Assembly: GCA_963691655.1 (NCBI GenBank)
Contig: OY829326.1
Location: forward strand, 78,485,235 to 78,549,234
Length of the DNA: 64,000 nucleotides
Source: Toxonevra muliebris
Taxonomy: Eukaryota; Arthropoda; Insecta; Diptera; Pallopteridae
Direction: 5' to 3'
Positions 56,246 to 64,000 of the stretch are shown here, in pieces. The notes under the pieces were generated by a model. It did not search any database. It had not been told where the DNA came from and saw only the letters and a program-made list of their open reading frames with translations. Numbering within the stretch: position 1 is the stretch's first letter; each line of letters opens with the position of its first letter. Made by a program: the position numbers and the translations under genes.

Positions 56246-59064
56246 AGATAACAGTTCGTTATAAGTGTTGCTACAGGTATTTAAATAAACACAAAAGGTC
56301 TCAAAATGTACTATAGGATATGTATCTTTTTACTTTTTATAGGAAATATAAATTCAAGCACAACGATCTGGCTACAGTTGCAGAGATGAGCATATTTAGA
56401 TTTTTTTTTATCGATTTTAGGCTTTCATTGAAACTGGAAAACCAAAGTGTTTTTATGTGAGAGGAAGTGACGAAGTGTCGGGCTTGAAAGTGAAGTGAAA
56501 AAGTTTAATTGAAGTGACAGCGACAGCACTGGGATGAGTTATATTAGATTAATATGGCAACGCTTCTTTTGTAATTAATACTTTTATATACAACCCTGTT
56601 TTAAGAATATGAAAAAAAAGAAGAATGAAAAAAGAAATTCGAGAAGAAATTAGCCATGTGGTGACGTCATTTTCTATTATGAAGAAAATAAGCTTTAAAA
56701 TTTATAATTAACGTAATTTAAAAATAAAATAGAAATTTTTTAAACCATAAGATTCATTTTTCCCTTGTAGCATAAGATTCACTTTTCCCTTGTACATTAC
56801 ATTGGCAGTCAAAGTTATCGTACCAAAACTCAATACTGTACCACAAATAGTTTCTGAAATATAACGTATCGAAAATCATGGTTGCATTGAGGTATTGCAT
56901 ACACTAACTCAAACATATATTTTTTTCCACAGACAAATGAGAGACTGAGAGTAAAAGTGGTAAAAGTTCTTAGTTCAATTTTCCTAACGAACAAAAGCGG
57001 AACGGATGCCATTCAGAGTAAAAGTGAAACAAAAATTCAAAGGCAATGCTTAAATTTGTTCCTTTTTCTTTCGTTCCCTATAGGAATACGGGAAAACGAA
57101 ACAAATTTTTCAGAGGATTTAATTTCGAGAATATTTTGAATAGGGGTAAATATCTTCAGAGCAAAAACGGGCTTGACTCAGCTTCTCATTCGCAGGTCAT
57201 CAAATTCGAAAATTGGTTGGCTATGCCGATTCATCAGAACTTATCCGTAAAAGAAGCAGCGGCATGAAACAGCTTTAAGAAAGATGATCGTGGGTTTAGA
57301 ACCAAGAGTTCCTGCGAAATTTATCGACCTCATTAAAAATTATCATTCTATGAATGCTAAAAGGGAAACCTCTATAGAATTACGAAAAGTTACACTCTGA
57401 CTCCGGTAAATAAATTTAAATAAAACGGTAGATATTTCAATATTTAGGGGATTGATTGTTCTATAGTATAAAGGGACCATCTTTTCCATGAAACTGATTT
57501 TTTACGTCTTGTTGAAAGTTGAAAAAAGGTAAGAAACTCAGATTTTCTAGATACATTAGGCTGCAGCGATAAACTCGATTTGTATATTTATTTATGTTAC
57601 AAAATTTTTTAAAATAAGTTTTTATTTATTTGTTTCATTTCGTAAAACAGAGTATAACTCCTAGAGACTACTTAATAATAAATGAATACATATATTGTAC
57701 ATACAAATGTTTATACTTATAATGTAAGGAAATCATATGATATCATTCCATTTCCACCTCAATTTTTTACCATTTGAACCATTTTGTGTAAACTAAATTT
57801 TCGAAAACAAACGTTTTCAAATTAAAAAATTTGAATTTTAAACTTAAAATTGGGTACGAAGTTCATACAATGAATTCATAAAGGTGATAACACCTTTTTA
57901 CTTCAGCCATTGTATGGGATCGAACCACTGTACGACTTTGAAGTTGAAATAAGCGAATTGGCAAATTTTTAAATAAATCCACCTCCTCCTCCTCCTCACA
58001 AAAAAATGTTTCCTGAATCAGCCACTGATGCTAGCTCTAAAATATAACGGTAATAGTAAAAAGGATGCAAACAGTTTGGTCTAGATCCTCCATGGGCTTT
58101 TATCATAAAAGAAGAAGAAGTAAAAAAGGATAAAGCAAATGTCAGCAACAGCCTCCCAGGAATAGCTTAGTGAAAATGGACTTCAGAATGACATTTTCTG
58201 TTTTTCTTGTTTATTTTGTGGATTTTCTTCTTATTTGCTAGCTGCAAGTAACCTCGCCGCCAAACTTTGTCACCTACTTGCATGTTGACATGCCCTATTT
58301 AGGCTGTAGTAAGCATATTCGTACTCGCTCGTTGTTAGCTCATTGCCTTCAAGCTTCATTGAATGTGCAAATCCGCGAAAATTGTGGAAAATGGGAAACA
58401 GAAAATGGTTAGAAAAGCGTTGAAAAGAAAAGTTTAAAGTGTAGAAAAGGGAATTCAATCTGCACTTATTCGGTTTCATTTTGTTAATGCGTGTGTGTAT
58501 GTGTGTGTATGGGAGCAAATATGTGCTTTATTTATGTAGATACATGTGTATGTGGATACGGAATTATATTTGTTGAAAGTTGAACATTTGGGGATACGAG
58601 TGCATAATTGAATTTTCGTGAGAAAATAATTTTTATTTGAAGTTTGTGTTAAAATGTTTGGCAACACAGAGCCAGACTCATAGGATGCATAGTAATGTTA
58701 AATTGTAATGATATTTATGTAAGGAGCTTACCTTTAACTTTCGAAATTTAATATGCTTCAGTTTGTAATACTTGAGATCATTAAAGTTTGGTTGCGGTGA
58801 AATTATGTATTAGATTTTTAATTTATTTAACAATTAAATTCATTGCTCTGTTTTAATTAATATCCTGAACCCTCGACAAAAAATCAGAAAATATGGTATT
58901 ATCTTTTAATGAGCTCAAGTTAATTGATATTATAAATTGTATGATTAATACTGCGACCTATGCAGGTATGTACATTATAATTTAGCGATTCTTACCTGTG
59001 TAAGAGGCGAACTTAAAGCAGCTGGCAATCCAGTCCAGCATTCCATTTGATTCATTTGTTTATA
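56246..59064. other. Intergenic region
   Basis: AT-rich DNA with two adjacent copies of a CATAAGATTCAYTTTTCCCT repeat near 56746-56795, a CTC microsatellite (57982-57997) and a GT-rich microsatellite near 58490-58510. The ends of a possible large hAT (53596, 58027) are discussed under findings. No gene is recognised. Confidence 0.55.
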
Positions 59065-60317
59065 AAGGGTGTTTTTTTTAGAAGTGTGGTTTTCAAGAAG
59101 AAATAAAACGCATATAATTTAATGTTATGGCCAAGAATTTAGCTTTATTATAAAGATAAGGGTTTGCCATTAAATTCAAGCCGAGATGCCCAATCTCGAC
59201 CAGTTTTGGCAGCAATTGGGGCCGTATGACAGTAATAATGCGCCGAATATTATCTTCCAACACGTCAATCGTTTCGGGCTTATCTGCGTAGACAAGCGAC
59301 TACACATAACCCCACAAAAAATAGTCCAGCGGTGTTAAATCGTACGATCTTGAAGGCCACGCCACAGGCCCATGAAGTGAGATAATGCGCACACCAAAAG
59401 TTTCCTTTGATAAATTGATTGTTTCGTTGGCTGTATGGCATGTAGCGCCGTCTTGTTGGAACCAAAGGTTTTCCACATCAAGATCCTCTTATTCAGGCAC
59501 GAAAAAGTCATTAATCATGGCTCTATAGCGTTCCCCATTGGCTGTAACATTATGGCCGACTTCATCTTAGAAGAAATATGGACCAATGATTCCCTCTGCC
59601 CATAGAGCACTCCAAACAGTGACTTTTTGAGGATGTAACGGCGTCTCAACAATGGCTTGTGGATTATCATCACTCCAAATGCGACAATTTTGCTTAGTAA
59701 CGTACCTATTGAACCAAAAGTGAGCTTCATCGCTGAACACAATTTTCTAGTGAATATCGGGATCGGTAGCCATCTCGTTTTGGGCCCATTCACCGAACGT
59801 GCGACGCGCTTGATGGTCGTTCGGCTTCAATTCTTGCACGAGAGGGATTTTGTAAGCCCGCAAACCAAGATCCTTCCGCAAAATCATCCATAAAGTGGAT
59901 GGGCACAGCTCCAATTGTTGAGCGCGATGGCGGATGGACCCATTCGGATCTTCTTCGATACTCTGCTCCACGGCAGTAATAGCGTCTTCGGTGCGCATTG
60001 TACGGCGTCTCTGAGGATTCGCATTATTCACTAGAGTAAACATGGTGCGAAACCGATCCATGGTTGATCGAATTACCGACTCTGCTGGGCGATTATGTCG
60101 ACCGAATATTGGACGCAGCGCGCGATGCGTCGCGCGGACCAAACCATTATTTTGGTAATAAATTTGCACGATTTGCAAACGTTGTTCAGGAGTAAGTCTA
60201 TTCATTATGAAATGGCAAACCAAACTGAGCATAAATCACGTGACAGCTGTCAAAAAGACCAACTCTGAAAAAAGTATTGCCAGATTGAAAACCACACTTA
60301 AAAAAAAAAACACCCTT
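59065..60317 (-). mobile_element. Near-complete Tc1/mariner-superfamily element, 1253 bp
   Basis: The element is flanked by TA on both sides (59063-59064, 60318-60319). Terminal inverted repeats of about 30 bp read AAGGGTGTTTTTTTTAGAAG then TGTGGTTTTCA on the left and AAGGGTGTTTTTTTTTTAAG then TGTGGTTTTCA from the right. One transposase frame fills the interior on the minus strand. Intact ends mean it might be mobilised in trans. Confidence 0.92.
59093..60205 (-). pseudogene. Tc1/mariner transposase with four in-frame stops
   Basis: The frame opens with ATG at 60205 (MNRLTPEQRLQIVQIYYQNN, a helix-turn-helix start) and ends with TGA at 59093-59095: 370 sense-or-stop codons with no net frameshift. 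Internal stops are TAG 59747-59749, TAA 59567-59569, TAA 59489-59491 and TAG 59300-59302. The catalytic landmarks are retained: FSDEAHFWFN, WFQQDGATCHTA and SYDLTPLDYFLWGY, with 36 residues between the second and third Asp. This makes it a relative of the DD37D group and not classical DD34D mariner. The second helix-turn-helix region, SIRHRAQQLELCPSTLWMIL, is also conserved. Confidence 0.9.
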
Positions 60318-61469
60318 TACTAAGTCATTTCGTACCGGGAGTTTTATTTTAGACTAATTTGACGTGAAAACCGCTGATGGAAAACGAAAAAACAGTTCAA
60401 AATCACGATGTGAGAAAAATAGTGGGTAATTACCAGTCACGTAGTCGGATCACGCATTAGCTTAAGGAACCTGGCTCTCACCCGAAACCTAGCTCTTCAC
60501 TTTTGGCTTCTAGCGCCACATTTTGGCAAACAAGTCGACTCAGTGGCCAAACTTGATGAATGGTAGCTGCTTAGGCCACTTCGACATATGACATCAATAC
60601 GCTCAACGTGCGAACTGTTAGCGCAGCATTCTCTAACAAGGAAAAGGGAGCCTCGTCGCTCAATATATGTACAAAAAAAAAATAAACAGTTTTGTAATCT
60701 TGAATAGTTAATAAAAATAATTGATATCATTTGTTTTCATTGTCCAATTTATCTAAAATAAATCGTGAAAAAACCTGTTTGTAGCCTAAATCTGTAAAAT
60801 TTATTTAATTTTTTTAAATTTTTAATAATATTTTCGTACAAAAAACATGTTTTTTTTTGGAACAAATATTATAAAAATTAAAAAACATTCATGTTTAACT
60901 GCAATGATTTATAAGCTTGTTACTCAACAGTACCCTCAACATTAACCTCATTATTATCATCATTAGCATAAACAGTATTAGCAACAACAGTAACAGCATC
61001 ATCATCATAATCATCTTCTTGATTGTTACAAAACCTCACAATATGAACAATTACATTGACCTCCTTCCATGCTGCTTTTGAATTTTAAGCTTCTTAAGTA
61101 TAATCATTAAGTTATGTGGCATGAAAGCATACAATTCTTGTTAAATTGTATGTATGTATGTTTGTTGTGCATATTTGTAATATGTACCCACTTGCAATAT
61201 ACATGTGCATATGTATGTCTGTATGTATTATTATTATGTTATGCTCAACAAAATTTATTCCCATTGGACATTAGACCATAACATAATTGGATTCATCTCT
61301 ACCACATCATACAAACATTTATATGTTTAGAACTAACAAAAGTTCGCTAAGTCGGTGGTTATTTAAAATTTCAGAAAATTTAATAAGAATGGTGATGAGA
61401 AAAGTAAAATTACTGATATTAGGTTGGCAGAAATTCAATTTGTTATTCTCCACGGATATTTTACGATAT
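60318..61469. other. Intergenic region with ATC-rich microsatellite
   Basis: An imperfect ATC/ATT/ACA trinucleotide tract lies at about 60950-61025, and TGTATGTATG-type repeats lie at 61150-61225. A minus-strand frame at 60497-60730 has reasonably complex composition (SSHVERIDVICRSGLSSYHS) but no family I know. Nothing else is recognised. Confidence 0.5.
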
Positions 61470-61985
61470 TTTTCTGTGTAGGTTGAACCTCACAAAGACC
61501 GATCGAAATCTTCGACCGAAGATACAAATGTGACCCTGGAGAAAGCTAATAGTGACGATTTTCTAAGATTGACCCAAGAAGTAATACTTAGCTGAAGAAC
61601 TGAGTTTGAATGACATGGCTGTGCCACGAATATTAGAAAATCTTCTGGGATACACGAAGAAATCTCGATGACTTTACGATATTTAAATGGCGGTTAAAAA
61701 AGTCACGTGTTCGTTTTTCCAGTATTTATTTACAAAATTTCAGAAACGGAGGGGGTTTTAATAGAATCGAAGTAGCTGCGACCCGAAAACCAAACAGCAC
61801 TCCCTGGTATGCAGCCCACAAATCCATCCTCCAACGATTTTGGGGAATCTGTTGAAAGGTGGATCTACTGACTTATGAATTATATTAAAATTAATGGAAA
61901 TAATGACGAAGTAGATGTGAAAGAAAATTTTGGTTTTGTCCTTTTTTTTACAACCCACTTAGCAAACTTATGTCAGTCCCTCCGT
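61470..61985 (+). pseudogene. Second, shorter mariner remnant
   Basis: Pieces in order on the plus strand: EPHKDRSKSSTEDTNVTLEK (end of the DNA-binding part), a region like YDPETKQ read as CDPKTKQHS (about 61780), then directly the 3' segment ATTAATGGAAATAATG to GGTTTTGTCCTTTTTTTTA (61890-61950). The last segment matches 26993-27075 of the other mariner remnant, so the two are the same family and this copy lacks the catalytic region by deletion. Confidence 0.65.
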
Positions 61986-62243
61986 ATATATGAATGTAAA
62001 CAATTCTTGTCAATGCAATTGCAATTGAAATTGAATCAACATCATATTTTCTGCACTGAACCATTTGGGAATTATTTCAAAGAGAAAAGTACTTTGTCTC
62101 AAGTGTTCCCGAAAATGCATTAAATTTTTTACAATTTTAAAACACATAGAATAAATTATACATACATCCTACTATGTATTTGGGATCAGCGTTGCGTATG
62201 AGTAACATGAAATATTTCTATGTAGATATGATGGTCATATTAA

Positions 62244-62759
62244 CTCTTTGACGCCCGAATAATAATGGGGCTTGATAGAAACCTTTTGTTTTAAAATTAT
62301 GGTTACTTAGGTCTTCCACAACCATGACACCAAATTTCTTGCGTCTACATTGATTTGTTTGTCCTTTATTAAATTTATTTGTATTTATTAAAGCTGTATA
62401 CAACCACTGGATAAATCCTTTTCTCTAAATTTTTGGTTTTCATATTCTCTTATCTTTTATAAACATATCTGATAAAAAAAATTTCCAGTTAATAATAATT
62501 TAATGCATTATTTTTTAAAAAAATAGTGCAAAAGATTTTACTAAAAATTTTTGCACTTAGGTTTTTTGCTGGACTTCAAAGACAAAACAATAAAAAAAAA
62601 TTACTTGAGTAAAAATTCCAAATATTCGGCAATTAGCAAACGTGAAGAATACTTCACAGAACCGAATACAAATAGGGTTAATAGTAATATCTGTTGAACA
62701 TTTTATTTATGCCACATAAAAGTGAAGGTTGCATATACGCAACATTGGGTATGAAAGAG
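62244..62759. mobile_element. TTAA-flanked element, 516 bp
   Basis: The element lies between TTAA at 62240-62243 and 62760-62763, with ends CTCTTTGACGCCCG and, from the right, CTCTTTCATACCCA. The right end has a hairpin GTTGC-GTATAT-GCAAC starting 16 nt from the TTAA; the left has a weaker GCCC/GGGC fold. Two more GTTGCGTATGNGTAAC copies lie just outside, near 62188 and 62980. Confidence 0.55.
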
Positions 62760-63949
62760 TTAATAACATGATAGCTCACAAAATCTAAATTTCACAAATT
62801 CGACATCTTGTCGAGGTTGTATAGATATTGCCTTGAGGTCTGTTAGGGAGCTTATAAGTTAATAACGTTACTGAATGTATAAACTTCCGAATGCTTGAAA
62901 TTATTATCCTCGACAGAAATACTGCAGTCAAAAGTTTTGGCATTCCATTAAAGCAATTGGTTTCATAGACAGGGCGTGGTCAATGTTGCGTATGTGTAAC
63001 ATTTATTATTATTTAAGTTTTTCACAACTTGACTTATTTAGTTTTATTTTTTTAGATTTTTTAAATTTATTTAATGAAATATAAATACATCAGATTTAAT
63101 CGTTTTCGTACAATAGTTGTAAGCCCTAAGCTTTGTTGTCGCTTGTGTACAAATGGCAAATACTACGGAAAATCCCACATAGCCCATCGTTGGTTATGTA
63201 TTTTAAATTAAAAATATTGTGAATGGAAATTGGGAATTTCTTCTTTCTCTTTTTTTTTGAGAGTTTTTAATTTTTTATCCAACCAGCTGAATTTAAATAC
63301 AAGGGAAGCCAGCAAGATATACAACGAGGTGCTCACAAATGAGTAACAATATCTGATACTCAACATAATTTTCTGCTTTTCGGTAATTATGGTAAGCCTA
63401 ACTGTATTTATATTTGTTATTACTAACTACAAACTCACAACTCGAAATTGAAACATTTTAATTTTATGAAAAATAATATGTTGCTATATTAATTATACGT
63501 CCATTGGTAAGTAGAAATATTTTTTATCGTTTCCTAGAAAATTTTCAATTTCGAGTTGCTGCGATATACATATCTAAAAAAGTTTTCCTACTATTCTTAT
63601 TCGAAAATAATGAACTTTTCATGTTAAGGGTAATTCCAGCAAGTTTCGACTAAAAAACAAGAAAAAAAATTAAACTTGAAACTTTGTAAGCCAGTAGAGA
63701 AAATCATAGTTTTACGAATATGGACTTTTTTTCCTATTATCTCTTATGGTGCAGTGGTCACTCAAAGTTTTCGAACATGCGCCAAAGAGTCATTTTCAAG
63801 ACCTTATAACTTCCGTTATGTGAACGGCAATTTAAAAATATGTAGCTCGTTGAAAAAGTAATATGGAAGACTTTAAGAAAAAATTAAAAAAAAAATTAAT
63901 TTTAGGAATAAAATTTTTCAAACGCTGTGACTTCATCACATAGTTATTT

Positions 63950-64000
63950 TTAACCCATTAAGGCCTGAGCGTTGCAAAAACGCAACCTTGGTAATTTTTC
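63950..64000 (+). repeat. Left end of another TTAA element, cut by the window end
   Basis: TTAA (63950-63953) is followed by CCCATTAAGGCCTGAGC and the hairpin GTTGC-AAAAAC-GCAAC. The architecture is the same as that at 6353 and 62763. The other end lies outside the window. Confidence 0.5.

Overview
Organism and overall character. This is AT-rich eukaryotic DNA carrying spliced exons with GT/AG introns and a dense load of decayed transposons (Tc1/mariner, hAT, Transib, piggyBac-type, Ty3/gypsy, Ty1/copia, LINE and tRNA-derived SINE remnants). The one gene family I recognise, an alpha/beta-type syntrophin, is closest to insect Syntrophin-like 1, and the transposon and microsatellite repertoire (catacatacgagtacatac-style repeats) suggests a higher fly (Diptera, Schizophora), possibly a tephritid fruit fly. 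The genus cannot be fixed from the sequence.

Genes. (1) The 3' half of a syntrophin gene (Syn1) lies on the + strand from 8380 to 42681 in six coding exons: 8380-8589, 21769-22076, 22164-22249, 33428-33536, 33644-33997 and 42598-42681. They encode the end of the split first PH domain (PH1b), a Gly/Ser linker, the second PH domain and the C-terminal syntrophin-unique (SU) domain. The upstream PH1a and PDZ exons are not visible and probably lie before base 1. (2) At 51911-53038 (+) an intronless gene encodes a 375-residue, cysteine-free, acidic secreted protein that I do not recognise. It has a TATA box, a short 5' leader and a poly(A) signal. No RNA genes or CRISPR arrays were found.

Layout. 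1-8379: intron, with a gypsy pol remnant (minus strand) split by a non-autonomous Transib element, then a foldback region and a TTAA-flanked MITE. 8590-21768: large intron with nested inverted repeats, a SINE/hAT/TTAA-MITE nest, and two kinds of tandem repeat. 22250-33427: intron with a degenerate 17-mer array, a tRNA-headed SINE, a mariner remnant, two LINE 3' ends and a 603-bp hAT MITE. 33998-42597: intron with a copia RT remnant, a piggyBac remnant and TTAA elements. 42682-51740: syntrophin 3' UTR with a long-TIR MITE just downstream, dispersed repeats, a SINE and a copia remnant with its 3' LTR. 53240-64000: hAT, gypsy, mariner and a near-complete 1253-bp Tc1/mariner element, followed by more TTAA elements.

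Most notable structure. At least eight ends of TTAA-flanked elements, spread across the window, carry a short hairpin that starts about 16-18 nt inside the TTAA. The stem sequence differs from one element to the next while the position stays fixed. One of these ends belongs to a remnant that still encodes piggyBac transposase. I consider this recurrent terminal hairpin the best candidate here for an under-described feature.
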